In this document: one piece after another, positions 10,900-21,929 of the stretch
Position numbering within the stretch: position 1 is the stretch's first letter
How the letters are laid out: the number at the start of each line of letters is the position of its first letter
Source: Aspidapion aeneum
Lineage: Eukaryota > Arthropoda > Insecta > Coleoptera > Brentidae
Length of the DNA: 64,000 bases
Assembly: GCA_963576565.1 (NCBI GenBank)
Contig: OY755042.1
Location: 13,928,262 to 13,992,261 of the forward strand
Direction of reading: 5' to 3'
Translations under genes and position numbers: made by a program
The notes under the pieces: model-generated
Database searches by the model: none
What the model was told of the DNA's origin: nothing
Seen by the model: the letters and a program-made list of their open reading frames with translations, nothing else

Positions 10900-12044
10900 G
10901 CCCTCCACGGGTAGATAACTGAACCATTTATAGTGATTTTCTGATTTTGCGGTGGGGTCAAATTAAAATGTTGGCCCCTTACAGCCCCTAGGAGCCAAGG
11001 GCAAAGCATAAAATATATAAAATTAAGAAGTGGTCAAACGCAACCGTTTGGTGCAAATCTGCTAACATAGGGCAGAGTCAATTAAGCTTTTTATTGTAAA
11101 TTACAAAAATTTTTGCCCCTACCTAGGGGGCCTCGTTAACAGCTTCGAATTTATTTTTTATATATCAGACCTGTGGGTAATTGTACGAGCTACGATAAAA
11201 CATAGTTGTGGAAGTGCAATAGTTTAGAAGATATAAGGCAAAATCTAAAAACACATTTTGCCTCCTTATATAAAGTCTATATCATTATTTTTGGGATAAC
11301 TTTTTACGATTATTTTTTGCTGGCCTATGCTATTTGTTATGATCACGGCTGATTACTATCAAAAAGTTATCTCAAAAATTATGGAATGGACTATAATCTC
11401 TTTTCACACCTTAACTTTACTTTTTGACGTAGACAATTTTGGGTCTGTTAGCAGGTCAGGCAGTATTGGTGGGATCATTATCTATCGATTAAAACAAGTG
11501 TTGTAAAATCTCATCAAAAAGCCCACGAAAGACGCTATGGCTCCGGACTGTACTGACTGTTTTCTTTACTTATCATTTCTACTAAATATTTTGTTACTAA
11601 TTTTGTTTCTATATTTTGCTTTTCTATAAATTATGCGCGCCCAACAAGTCAACAAAAAGATTAATTTTTACAGGGCTTAACATATCTGTAGTAGCTACCA
11701 GCCTTTATAACTTACATATCTTTTTGGGCTCTAGAGGGAGGGGTACTAATTCCCTTTATCTCACCGTCGCTGTAGCGAGGGAACAAATAAATATCAATAT
11801 TTGTTGCGATATTTTTAAAAATCCCCGTTAAACGGGTTATGACAATAAAAAAAAAATATTAAAAAACACCCCACTGCTAAATCTACTTGTACCTAGTAGC
11901 CGCAGTTTGGTACCAAATTGATAGCTGAACCTATAATGCTTCAACTTTTAGTTTTGATGCCCAAAGCGAATTTAAAGTTTTAAAGTTTTCTATTTTCATG
12001 AATCAGGTTGTTGGGTAATTTTGTACTCAACTGCGACTAGTAGG
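10900..12044. other. Unassigned DNA with a diverged inverted repeat
   Basis: An inverted repeat of about 40 bp per arm lies at roughly 11272-11394 (GGGATAACTTTTT against AAAAAGTTATCTC). A direct-repeat match to 62899-62975 lies at about 11470-11555 (GGGATCATTA...GATTAAAACA, then AAGCCCACGAAAGAC). No gene is recognised. Confidence 0.5.
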
Positions 12045-12046
12045 TA

Positions 12047-12957
12047 CAGTCGGGGACTTTTTAAATTGCCGCCCTTGAAAATAAATAATATTCTTATTTG
12101 AAATTCGGAAAAGTAGTAGTACCAAAATAAATACTCTGCCAATCTATGGGCACCTAAGCTCACACTAGGTACTATAGTTATAGCGTGAGCTAATATAATC
12201 AAAAACTGAAATATATTTTATTCAACTCCAGACTCAATTACCTTTCGTTTGATACCACACAAGCCATGTTTTAACTTAAACTCAAATTTTTTTAATCTAC
12301 CCCCACCCTTTAAAAAAACTAAAATGTATTTTGTTTAACTCCAGACTCAATCACCTTTCGTTTGATATCACACACGCCATATTTTCACTTAAACTCTAAT
12401 TTTTGACATCTACCCCCATCCTTTTTTTAAAAATAAACTAAAATTCATTTTGTTTAACTCCAGACTCAATCACCTTTCGTTTGATATCACACACGCCATA
12501 TTTTCACATAAACTCTAATTTTTGGAATCTACCCCCACCCTTTTATTTGGCTTGCGTTCGGTGGATTTTGTTCATTTTTAAATGGGACCATCACGGCCCA
12601 AGACCCAACTTAGGTACCAAATTTCATTAAAATCGGACAAGCGGTTTTTGAGTTATGCGGGTTGGTCGTTACAGACAGACATACAGACAGACAGACAGCA
12701 AAACAAAAAAGTTTCAAAATCATCTGAAACGCAAAGATATATAAAAATTTTATAAATAGGAGCAACTTTTTTTTTCTCGAAAAAATTAGGATCACCATAG
12801 CTCACACTACTTATAGTAGTAGTGTGAGCTAAAAAAATGTGAACCTTACCTCTGTCTGTATACATATATATTTAAAAATTTAAGCTTTTTTGATTCCTTT
12901 AAATGATTAATTTTAATAGAAAAAAAAAACAGCGGCATTCTAAAAAGTCCCCGACTG
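12047..12957. mobile_element. TA-flanked MITE family F containing a family B insertion
   Basis: The ends are CAGTCGGGGACTTTTTA and its complement, flanked by TA on both sides (12045-12046 and 12958-12959), as for Tc1/mariner-type elements. A clean 204-bp copy at 63715-63918 lacks the central roughly 0.7 kb. This shows that the tandem-repeat element at about 12129-12836 inserted into a pre-existing copy. Confidence 0.85.
12129..12836 (+). mobile_element. Tandem-repeat element family B, copy 1 (possible Helentron-type)
   Basis: The 5' end (TACTCTGCCAATCTATGGGC) is followed by a hairpin with stem AGCTCACACT. Three tandem units of about 116 bp follow, each with AACTCCAGACTCAAT, CCTTTCGTTTGATA, CACACGCCAT and a CCCCACCC tract. 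After them come a TTCATTAAAATCGG segment, a GACA microsatellite (about 12670-12699), a poly-T segment, and a 3' hairpin with the same AGCTCACACT stem followed by CTAA. Terminal hairpins, internal tandem repeats and a microsatellite are typical of non-autonomous Helitron/Helentron elements. That class is an inference. Confidence 0.7.
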
Positions 12958-13074
12958 TACAAGTAGATTTAGCAGTTGGGTGTTTTTTTATATAATTTTT
13001 TTTATTTCCAACGTTTAGTTTTAATCTCGGTTTTAATTATTTGTCAGTGGTGTTAAATAAATCCCAAATCGTGT

Positions 13075-13591
13075 TTAGAAAGAAGTTGTGAAATCGTTCT
13101 ATATTTGTGAAAATTATAACTACAACTGTGACTAATAAGGAGAGCGGGACGAGAGAGGGAAAAGGAGGGGGAGGGGGGAACTAGTAAAATGGTGTTGGAG
13201 AAAAATGATTACAGCGTGTGCGGAAAGAATTTTTTAAATCGCCCTATATTTGATAAAATTATGCGAATATAGTTTTTGAAGAGTGTGCGGGGGAATGACA
13301 GGAGGGGAGATGGGTGGGAGCAGGGGAGACCACAAAGTAATTACAGCAAATTAGAGGACATTTGCAGTGGGTGATCAAACGAATTTCATTAAAATCGCCT
13401 AAAATTTAGGTCATTTGTATGCCTTAAAGCCTACAGCATGTAACGAAAAGGCGTCCGCCATATTGATTCTTATTTAAAAAAATATAGCTTATAGCACCTT
13501 CGGGATCAGTAGCAATTCAACGACACCTTTTTTGTCAAAATCGGTTCAGCTATTTAGCCTCTAGCGCGACACAAACATACATATTCACATA
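13075..13591 (+). repeat. Dispersed repeat family R1, copy 3 (interrupted)
   Basis: It matches 6830-7195 directly and 1205-1760 in reverse. It is split at its microsatellite end by the TA-flanked element 13592-14944. The family's ATTTACATACATACATACAT tail resumes at about 14947. Confidence 0.75.
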
Positions 13592-14944
13592 GGGTGACCA
13601 TATGAGTTTCGCGTAAAAGGAGAACATCAGATAAAAAAAAGCCGGATTTTCGATAAAAAAGCCGGCCAAAACGGGTCATTTAAAAAACCGTCCTAAAAAA
13701 ATTTGATGACCAAACAAAAAGTCTCTTCGGACCGAAAGGCCTGAAAAAATGGCTTAAAACGCAAGATAAATAAAATGTTGCAACCTAGAAACAATATAGG
13801 TACTAGAAAATCGAATAAAAAAAGTAGCCTTTCGGGAAAAATTGCACTAGTAAGAAGGATTTTAGAAAAAAAACTGAGCTGCATGTGAAAATTAAGCATT
13901 AAAAAGCGACGGAAAAGTTTTACACTTTTCAGATAAAATCGCGCTAAAAAGCAATTTGTAGGAAAAAAGTTTGCAATCTAAAAAACTACTAGAAAATTGC
14001 AAAAATAGCGCCGTAGGAAAAAAATACAAAAAATGTTTAAAAAATGCGCCCGCGTCGATAATTTTTGAAAAATTTGGTATCTACTTTTCTAAAAACATCC
14101 ACCGCAGAAAAATAAAGAACCTTTCGCAAAAAATGCCGCCGCAGAAAAAAATTTTTAGTTAAAACAAAAAAAAATCAGGCACACGGTAAAAAAATTATCT
14201 TAGATCAATGCAAATTGCTTCGAAGTAAAATAATTTATGCTTGCCTATTGACCAAGAGAATATTTTCTTCATATAGCACAAAAAATGTCTTGCCTTTTAT
14301 TTTAATGTGAAACAGAAATTGTTTTATTACAAATTAGAACTGAATTAAGGCACCGTTTTCTCTGGAAGCAAAATATTACTTACAAGATGAAGACAATTTG
14401 CTTTGTTACAAAATGGAATATACTGAAACAAAACAATTAAAGAAGAAAACAAACAAATTAAAGAAGAAAAATTAAGTCTCATTTCAAGATTAAACGTTGC
14501 GTTGAACTAAAAAGAAATATTTTAATTCAAAACAAACTCTTTTAAGGTAAATCAATTTGTTCAAGAAAAGAACGTGTTTTCATTGTAGACAAATTTTTTT
14601 ACCGTGCAGTAAGCGCAAATTAAAAATAAATAATAAAAAAAATTAATGGTGCCGAAATGCAGTTTTAGTTAGTTTCAAAAGTAGAAGCGCCTCGTCGGAA
14701 ATTTTGTGATGACTTGAATAGTTCGTTCCTGATCAATTGTGTTCATTTCGTTTGGGGTAACTAATTTTAAGCTTGGAGCTCTAACCCTCTCTAGATGGCC
14801 CCCTCTTGATTGCGCCCCAGGTTGACCAGAAATATAAGATCTCTTGGATCGCCGAAAAGCCGGACGAAGAAGAAAGCCGGCCGGACATTTTTATTATGCC
14901 CAAAAAACCGGACTTGCCGGCTTTATCCGGACGTATGGTCACCC
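13592..14944. mobile_element. TA-flanked DNA element with GGGTGACCATA ends
   Basis: The left terminus is GGGTGACCATATG and the right terminus CGTATGGTCACCC. Both are bounded by TA (13590-13591 and 14945-14946), indicating Tc1/mariner-type integration into repeat R1. Subterminal GCCGG-rich segments lie at both ends (about 13642-13672 and 14856-14920). No transposase frame is visible. A family D MITE is nested at 14182-14606. Confidence 0.75.
14182..14606 (+). mobile_element. TIR MITE family D, copy 2
   Basis: The 425-bp element starts CACGGTAAAAAAATTATCTT and ends TTTTTTTACCGTG, flanked by CA on both sides. It matches 56083-56475 directly and 8002-8402 in reverse. It lies inside the TA-flanked element 13592-14944 and is therefore younger than it. 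Confidence 0.85.
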
Positions 14945-14949
14945 TAATT

Positions 14950-16325
14950 TACATACATACATACATGTCCCTCTAAATTTAAAAATCTAATTAAGCAAAT
15001 TGTAAGGCCTCAAAAAAAATAGCTTACTTGCTATCTTAAAATAAATTAAGAATTTTAGGGCATGGGAACAAATGAACGAGTTACAGCCCATTTTGAGTTA
15101 GTGAATTAAGTTGCAGTGGGCGTATCTGGTAATATTTACATCACACGTGACCTCCCGCTTATAACAGAATGATTGATCATTATTTCTGATGGAAACAATA
15201 AAGATTACGGCCCATATATATTTTATGCAAATAAAATCTATAAAATTATGACAGAGGCTTTATGCCTTATTGCTAATTTGCATTTATTGGAAAATGACTT
15301 AATAGGATTTTATGACTGAGGTAATAAAATCGGGGAGCTCGCACAATAAGTTTAGATGGATTGCCTCAAGGTACTAAAGATGGACCGGGTTTTTGCACTA
15401 ACCAATATACAGGGTGTTATTTGAAAAATCACGAGTGCGTGAGACAAAGTATACAAAGGCATATGTTCTGAGTGTGCAAGGCATAGAAAGCTAACGGTTT
15501 GTAACCAATCAAAAGTCGCCTAGCCCAAGCGTTAGGAAACTGGCTATCCTTGTCATGTACTTTTAAATTGTATACCTTATCTCTCGCACTTGTGACATCT
15601 CGATGAAAGAATTGCAGTGATAAACGGAGTAGTCCACTGCTTTGCTTTCTTTGTTGGTGATTATAAACCTGCCTGAAAATGAAATTACAATTTTACTTAA
15701 GAACTTTTTACACAGACTCAACTGGCTGGCCCATTATTGAGGGGCTTGAGCCCCAGGCTTATTACCTCAACACACAAAAATTTTTTTGTAATTTTCCAAA
15801 ATATATCATCTAATTTTTTATATAAAATATATACTGTAAATGTGTATGTATTTCTCCATTTTTACAGAATATATTGGCAACCTTTACACAACTGGATTTA
15901 GAAAAAAGAAATTGTCTTGTAAATTAATTTTCCATGTAATTTTACTAATCCTGTAATTTGATGGTACGTGTAATTTTTTATGAGTCTATTAAATTACAGT
16001 TAAAAACGTTGGTCACAAAGTTTCCAACGTTTTTTACTGGAATTTTACAAAAACAATTTTTTTAGTGTAAAATGTAAAAAGTATAACTATAACAAGGGGT
16101 TTGAAATGAGAATTAAAAAAATTGCGCTGTAGGTAAAAACTTTAGAAAGATTAAGTACTTTTCGGATAAACTTGAGTAAGTTTCGAAGAAGAACTGGATA
16201 ATTAAAATAAATTCCCCCTCAGTCAAAAAATTTTGAAAAATTAAATTCTGGTAAAATCGACAAAAAAGGCAACGAAAATTTTATACAAATCAGAATTATA
16301 ATTTTTTTTTTAAAAATGGTACCAA
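14950..16325. other. Unassigned DNA
   Basis: Apart from a TACAGGGTGTTATT terminal-like motif near 15409 and a small inverted repeat around AAAAACGTTGG (about 15993-16030), I see no gene and no assignable element. Confidence 0.4.
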
Positions 16326-16329
16326 TAAA

Positions 16330-17090
16330 AAAAAATACTCTGCCAATCTATGGGCATCTAAGCTCACACTAGGTACTATAGTTATAGTGTACGTTTAAGT
16401 TAATATAACTAAAAACTGAAGTATATTTTATTGAACTCCAGACTCAATTACCTTTCGTTTGATACCACACAAGCCATGTTTGGCTTAAACTCTAATTTTT
16501 CAAATCTACCCCCACCCTTTTTTTTAAACTAAAATGTATTTTGTTTAACTCCAGATTCAATTACCTTTCGTTTGATATCACACACGCCATATTTCCTCTT
16601 AAACACGAATTTTTTTAATTTACCCCCACCCTTTTTTTTTAATTAGCTAAAATGTATTTTGTTTAACTGCAGACTCAATTACCTTTCGTTTGATGTCACA
16701 AACGCCATATTTTTACATAAACTCTAATTTTTGAAATCTACCCCCACCCTTTTATTTGGCTTGTGTTTGGTGGATTTTGTTCATTTTTAAATGGGACCAT
16801 CTAGACCCAAAACCCAGCCTGGGTACCAAATTTCATTAAAATCGGGCAAGCGGTTTTTGAGTTATGCGCGTTGGTCCTTACAGAGAGACATACAGACAGA
16901 CATACAGACAGACAGACAGACGGCGCAACAAAAAAGTTTCAAAATCATCTGAAACGCAAAAATATACAAAATTTTTTGAAATCGGAGCAACTTTTTTTTT
17001 CTCGAGAAAATTAGGATCACCCTAGCTCACACTACTATAGTATAATAGTAGTGTGAGCTAACTACTATAGTATAATAGTAGTGTGTAATA
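16330..17090 (+). mobile_element. Tandem-repeat element family B, copy 2
   Basis: It has the same order as the copy at 12129: TACTCTGCCAATCTATGGGC, a 5' AGCTCACACT hairpin, three tandem units of about 116 bp, a TTCATTAAAATCGG segment, a GACA microsatellite (about 16878-16921), and a 3' hairpin. Here the 3' hairpin AGTGTGAGCTAACTACTATAG is partly duplicated (17026-17086). Confidence 0.8.
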
Positions 17091-17099
17091 TTTTATTGG

Positions 17100-17141
17100 A
17101 AAAATTAAGTAGACCATTTCAGTATGGTCTACTTAATTTTT
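17100..17141. repeat. Perfect 17-bp inverted repeat
   Basis: AAAAATTAAGTAGACCA (17100-17116) pairs with its complement (17125-17141) around an 8-bp loop. No gene is adjacent. The role is unknown. Confidence 0.85.
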
Positions 17142-17526
17142 GATGCATTTTAGTTTACAAATATTTTAATCTTTCTAAAATGTGCGTATCCTGTGTTTCA
17201 GTTTTTGTCAAAATTTATTTCATGCATTTAAAAGCAAACTACAGTAATAAAATGTGCAAATCTGCTCTTTGACTTAAAATTATGAGGCTTCCACCAGACC
17301 AAGTCCTGTCCAAAAAAAGTTTTTTTTTAATCCTACCGGAAAACAAGCACTTTTCGTACAATTTTTTGTACGGAAAATGTATCTTTAGAGGTATTTCCTT
17401 TTAGAAAACTTTTTAGTCTAAACAGTGATTTCTGTTGACAGCTTGCTGATTGGTTTTAATTTGTGTCTATTTAGATGGTTATAATATATTTACTAAAGCA
17501 ATCTAAAATATAAAATGTTTTATATT

Positions 17527-18091
17527 AAAAATACTCTGCCAATATATGGGCCCCTAAGCTCACACTAGGTACTATAGTTATAGTGTACGTGTGAGCTAAT
17601 ATTACTAAAAACTGAAATATATTTTATTTAACTCCAGACTAAATTACCTTTTGTTTGATACCACACAAGCCATGTTTTGAGTTAAACTCAAATTTTTGAA
17701 ATCTACCCCCACCCTTAAAAAAAACAAAAAACTAAAATGTATTTTGTTAAACTCCGGACTCAATTACCTTTCGTTTGATATCACACACGCCATATTTTCA
17801 CTTAAACTCTAATTTTTAAAATATACCCCCACCCTTTTTTTTTAAATAAATTAAAATGTATTTTGTTTAACTGCAGACTCAATTACCTTTCGTTTGATAT
17901 CACACACGCCATATTTTTACATAAACTCCAATTTTTGAAATCTACTTCCACCCTTTTATTTGGTTTCTGTTCGGTGGATTTTGTTCATTTTTAAATGGGA
18001 CTATCTCGACCCAAGACCCAGCCTAGGTACCAAATTTCATTAAAATCGGCCAAGCGGTTTTTGAGTTATGCGCGTTGGTCGTTACAGACAT

Positions 18092-18144
<53 letters not shown>

Positions 18145-18596
18145 TCCACCGAACAGAAACCAAATAAAAAGGTGGGGGTAGATTTCAAAAATTAGAGTTT
18201 ATGTGAAAATATGGCGTGTGTGATATCAAACGAAAGGTAATTGAGTCTGCAGTTAAACAAAATACATTTTAATTTATTTAAAAAAAAAAGGGTGGGGGTA
18301 TATTTTAAAAATTAGAGTTTAAGTAAAAATATGGCGTGTGTGATATCAAACGAAAGGTAATTGAGTCCGGAGTTTAACAAAATACATTTTAGTTTTTTGT
18401 TTTTTTTAAGGGTGGGGGTAGATTTCAAAAATTTGAGTTTAAGTCAAAACATGGCTTGTGTGGTATCAAACAAAAGGTAATTTATTCTGGAGTTAAATAA
18501 AATATATTTCAGTTTTTAGTTATAGTAGCTCACACGTAGACTATAACTATAGTACCTAGTGTGAGCTTAGGGGCCCATATATTGGCAGAGTATTTT
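17527..18596. repeat. 1.07-kb near-perfect palindrome of family B
   Basis: The left arm (about 17527-17977) is one family B element read inward: ACTCTGCC end, AGCTCACACT hairpin, three 116-bp units, up to TTCTGTTCGGTGGATTT. The right arm (about 18142-18596) is its reverse complement with only a few mismatches visible. The spacer of about 165 bp holds the TTCATTAAAATCGGCC module and a long GACA microsatellite (about 18086-18142). The arm identity implies a recent inverted duplication or ongoing gene conversion. An assembly artefact cannot be excluded from sequence alone. Confidence 0.9.
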
Positions 18597-18599
18597 ATT

Positions 18600-19200
18600 A
18601 AGTGTGTTTGTGACACTTGATCTTTAAAAAATTTTATTTTTATATATTATTATGTAGTTTGTTTTTCAGAATTTTTGTCGGTTAAAAAAAAATACATATA
18701 TGATACACGACCGGCAACAAACTACAGGTTTCCTCAGTCACGCCTGCGGCTCACCCTGTAAATTTCCTGGACCGACCTGTAAAGTTTGCAGTCTAGTAAT
18801 GTAAGTACCTATTAAGGCGATTTAACACTAATTTTAATTTGGAAAATACCCATACAAGCAATAACGTCAAAAGGCACTTATACAGGGTTTCCCAAAAATA
18901 TACCAACAAACTGTAAGTGGTGGAAGAAGCCATCAAAACAAATATTTTTTGTCCAGTAAATATACGCCCGCAAATGAGCCGTTTTATTTTGATTAATTGA
19001 ATCGCTGTTTGCAATGAAAAGTTATTGTAAACAATAATTCATTTGTTAATAAACAAAATAATGAGTAAACTGCACTGTACACAGCGATTCAATTAATGCG
19101 TAAAATATAATAAGTATGCTTCGCCATGTAAAATTAAACAACAATGTAAGTCACCAGAACAATTTTTTTTAATGTGCGTGCAATGCTAATCAAATTATAC
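18600..19200. other. Unassigned DNA
   Basis: No gene is recognised. There is a short GC-richer patch near 18700-18770 and an otherwise AT-rich sequence. Confidence 0.4.
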
Positions 19201-19210
19201 ATTTGCTGTG

Positions 19211-19324
19211 CCCACCTACGACTTTCTCGTGCATGCCCGCACACGCGTCACATGACTGTGGTAACATTTTATATTGAGATCATGTGACGCGTAAGCGGGC
19301 ACCCACGAGAAAGTCGTAGATGGG
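19211..19324. repeat. GC-rich hairpin with arms of about 45 bp
   Basis: CCCACCTACGACTTTCTCGT at the left and ACGAGAAAGTCGTAGATGGG at the right are near-perfect complements. Pairing continues inward through GCCCGC and ACGCGTCACATGA. The loop is about 25 bp. It lies immediately upstream of a CpG-rich stretch. It could be a small MITE or a regulatory fold-back. Confidence 0.85.
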
Positions 19325-19329
19325 AATCA

Positions 19330-19698
19330 GGTGTAAGATACACGAATATTAGTGCGCAAGGGACGCGGACCGAACGCGGACGCGAAAAAAACACGCGATG
19401 CCTCTTTGTTTTGTCTCTCTAATTCTTACAGCGTCAGCGTTCTGCAGAATACAACTGTTGGTGCAAGAATTATTTGCCAGCTTTTGGCTACCTTTATATT
19501 TTAATATTATTTTTCATTTCAAATTTCGCGGGGTATATGCATATGATTTATCCCCGCACCGAGACACGCGCGAGTCTGCGCGAGGAGTCGCCATCGGGAA
19601 ACTGACAAGAAGCACAAGAAACGCCGTGAGTTCTACAATTTTCCCGTTTTTCCTATCTTCCAAGCGACCAAAACGACTGCAACTTGATGAAAACTAAG
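19330..19698 (+). promoter_or_regulatory. CpG-rich island, candidate promoter and first exon
   Basis: This stretch is much richer in CG dinucleotides than its surroundings (ACGCGGACCGAACGCGGACG; CACGCGCGAGTCTGCGCGAG). It ends at a splice-donor-like AAG|GTAGGT at 19698/19699. A second donor-like CC|GTGAGT lies at about 19623. It precedes two further exon-like segments on the same strand (20997 and 21132). I infer a promoter with a 5' exon. No TATA box or initiator is clear. Confidence 0.45.
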
Positions 19699-21194
19699 GT
19701 AGGTGCACTTTAGATATTTTATATGCATCGTTTTTACTGATTTCCTTTCAATACACTTTACAATTACGTTTTTCAATTTCTTATCTCAAAAATTTGGGTA
19801 TTGGTCCTTCGAACCGTCTTTCGATAATATAATAGAAATAAATACGCAATGTTAACATTACATATATTTACAATTTATTTATTGTTTTTAATCTGTACTT
19901 TAAAAACATTATCTACAGGGTGTTTAAGTAACTATAAGTCGAAAGTGTTAATGCGAAATAAGCGTTAGTGTGTTTTAGATTGAACCTTTCGTTTCAAAAG
20001 TTCTTTCCCAACTTAAATTAATGACCAGTTTTGTGTTATTCAAACACCCTGTAGATAATGTTTTATAGCTGCAGATTGAAAATAATAAATAAATCATAAA
20101 TAATATGCTCCTTTAAAACATTATCTACAAGGTGTTTAAATAAATATTAGTCGAATGTTTTAATGAGAAACAAGCTTTACACCTGGGGTGCGTTTGAAAA
20201 TAAGGGTAGGTGAGGTGATGGTAGGGTAAGGCGATATTGATGACGTCATCGAAAAAGCCAAATTACCCTGGGTAAATATCGCCTTATAAATTTTCGAACG
20301 CATTGTGATTGTTAACACATAATTTGGATTTGATTTAGTTTGAGAATTTTAACTTTTTTAAGAAGTATTTTTACTTTTCTAAATAGTTATAGACTCACTG
20401 AAGTAATCGTGTGTGAAATATAACACAAAATAATAAAAAAACAATAAACACTTTAAGCTAAGAGCTGTGCGCAATCGCGGGTGAATCTTGCCTTGTTTCT
20501 GACCGGGGTGAATTAGGCGCACCCCGGGTTATCACCTTTTTGATTTTCGAACGTGTGTGTATGACGTCATCGTTATGACCGTGATCATTTTCGAACGATT
20601 TTGGGCTAGCCCAGGTATAACCTTTACCCTAGGGTGACAATTTTCAAACGCACCCCTGTAGATAATGTTTTGAAGGTACAGATTAAAAATAAAAATAAAT
20701 CGTAAATATGTAATAGTAACATTGCGTATATATTTGGAAAACCCGTCTGAAAAGCTATTAAAGTTCTTGTTATCACTTTCAACACCCTGTATTTCAAAAA
20801 CTGGTCATTAATTCGAGTTAGGCCCATGAGAACATTTGATAAGAAAGGTTCACTCTACAACGTATCAAAATTTCTTGAAGTTTGACGGATTACAGAAATC
20901 TGATGAAAGGTGTGTCTTATCCTTTAATTAAAAATGTTTACAAATAAAACGATGTTTTGTTTTGTTTTTCAACAAAATGTTGTTGGTTTCTTTTAGGAGG
21001 GCCTATCAGACGAATTCCCAGTTGCCCGGCGGGTCATTCCTACACTGGTAAGCACCACCAAGGGTTCATTTAAGGCTTGTCGCTCAATATATGCAAAACG
21101 CGCAAAAAATTTTAAATTAACAATTTTGCAGTATTACAAAAAGGTATCGCAAAGCAACAAACGAACCATTCGAATTTCTCTAATTCCACACTGA
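19687..21194 (+). CDS. Candidate small spliced gene (three exons), function unknown
   Basis: Possible exons are 19687-19698 (ATG plus three codons, ending AAG|GTAGGT), 20997-21047 (preceded by TTTCTTTTAG, ending CTG|GTAAGC) and 21132-21194 (preceded by ACAATTTTGCAG, ending in TGA). In phase 0 they join into a product of 41 residues: MKTK, then EGLSDEFPVARRVIPTL, then YYKKVSQSNKRTIRISLIPH. An in-frame TGA lies upstream of the ATG. The middle exon is open in all three frames and the other two phases also stay open into exon 3, so the coding phase is not secure. A non-coding RNA is an alternative. I recognise no domain. Intron 1 carries MITEs; intron 2 is 84 bp. The splice signals are good and the CpG island upstream fits a real transcript. 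Confidence 0.35.
19905..20070. mobile_element. Small element with ACAGGGTGTTT inverted ends
   Basis: AACATTATCTACAGGGTGTT at the left is mirrored by AACACCCTGTAGATAATGTT at the right, about 140 bp apart. A second, interrupted copy begins at about 20117 (AACATTATCTACAAGGTGTT) and ends at about 20674. There is no coding content. Confidence 0.75.
20185..20656. mobile_element. TIR MITE with GGGGTGCGTTTGAAAAT ends
   Basis: The 472-bp element starts GGGGTGCGTTTGAAAAT and ends ATTTTCAAACGCACCCC. It interrupts the second ACAGGGTGTTT-type element (20117-20674). Internally it has two perfect TGACGTCA octamers (about 20240 and 20562) in TGACGTCATCG context and several TTTTCGAACG motifs. The termini look like PIF/Harbinger-type MITEs, but I did not find a clear 3-bp target duplication. 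Confidence 0.75.
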
Positions 21195-21199
21195 CTAGG

Positions 21200-21624
21200 C
21201 GAAGATAGATCCTTTTTGTAAAGTGTGCGAAAAAAAAATTAATTGAATAAGCATTTTTGTCCCTATGTGAAAGTCAAATAGAGCGAATCCTTCACAAACG
21301 GTTTTAATAGGGGGCACGCGTGGTGTAAATCAAAACCGCTTAATATCTTTTTACACATTCAATATGTCACAGCGCTAAAAAGCCAGCCTTAATCCATGTA
21401 AACCACATTTAATCCAATCGTCGTTCCCATGCATCCGAGGGTGCATATTAGATTACAGATTTATTTATCATATTGTTCTCGGCGTAATTTAATATTACAA
21501 TATGCCGCATGTAAGTGTTATGTATTTTTATTGACTTTTATTAAGGCATTTTTGCATTACATTAACATTGCCGGATTGCATATTATTAAACACTTCTTTA
21601 CTGCGGTACGACATTGATTATTAT
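21200..21624. other. Unassigned DNA
   Basis: No gene is recognised downstream of the candidate third exon. The sequence could include a 3' untranslated region, but no clear AATAAA-type signal stands out close to the stop. Confidence 0.35.
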
Positions 21625-21814
21625 CAGTGGCGTTCCCAGGAATATGTCTTGGGGACCTGAGGCCTCTGGAGGGGCCCGAGCTCGGGCCCGAGGCCCCCAT
21701 AATATCGTATTTTATGCTATTTAATATTTTTATTTATGAAATACGTGGAAAATGTCTAAAAAATCTTAGGTTTAGGAGAGGGGGAAGCCGAACCCCTCCC
21801 TTTTGGTGCGCCCA
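21625..21814 (+). mobile_element. hAT-type MITE family A, copy (CAGTGGCGTTCCCAGG subtype)
   Basis: It starts CAGTGGCGTTCCCAGGAATA and ends near GGTGCGCCC. The core TATCGTATTTTATGCTATTT and GTGGAAAATGTCTAAAAAAT matches copies at 4815, 41638 and 57787. The target duplication is not clear in this copy. Confidence 0.75.
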
Positions 21815-21929
21815 TATAATTATAGTCACAAAAAATCCTAAACCTGGATCGAAAAATCCTTTATCAAATATTTTTAATTGGGATAAAAGACTGTGTTACC
21901 AGAACACCCAATATACCTGCACAGAAAAA

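Noticed and set aside
17995..18195. Frame encoding repeated Gln-Thr-Asp-Arg
   Set aside because: Translation of the GACA microsatellite in the centre of the palindrome.
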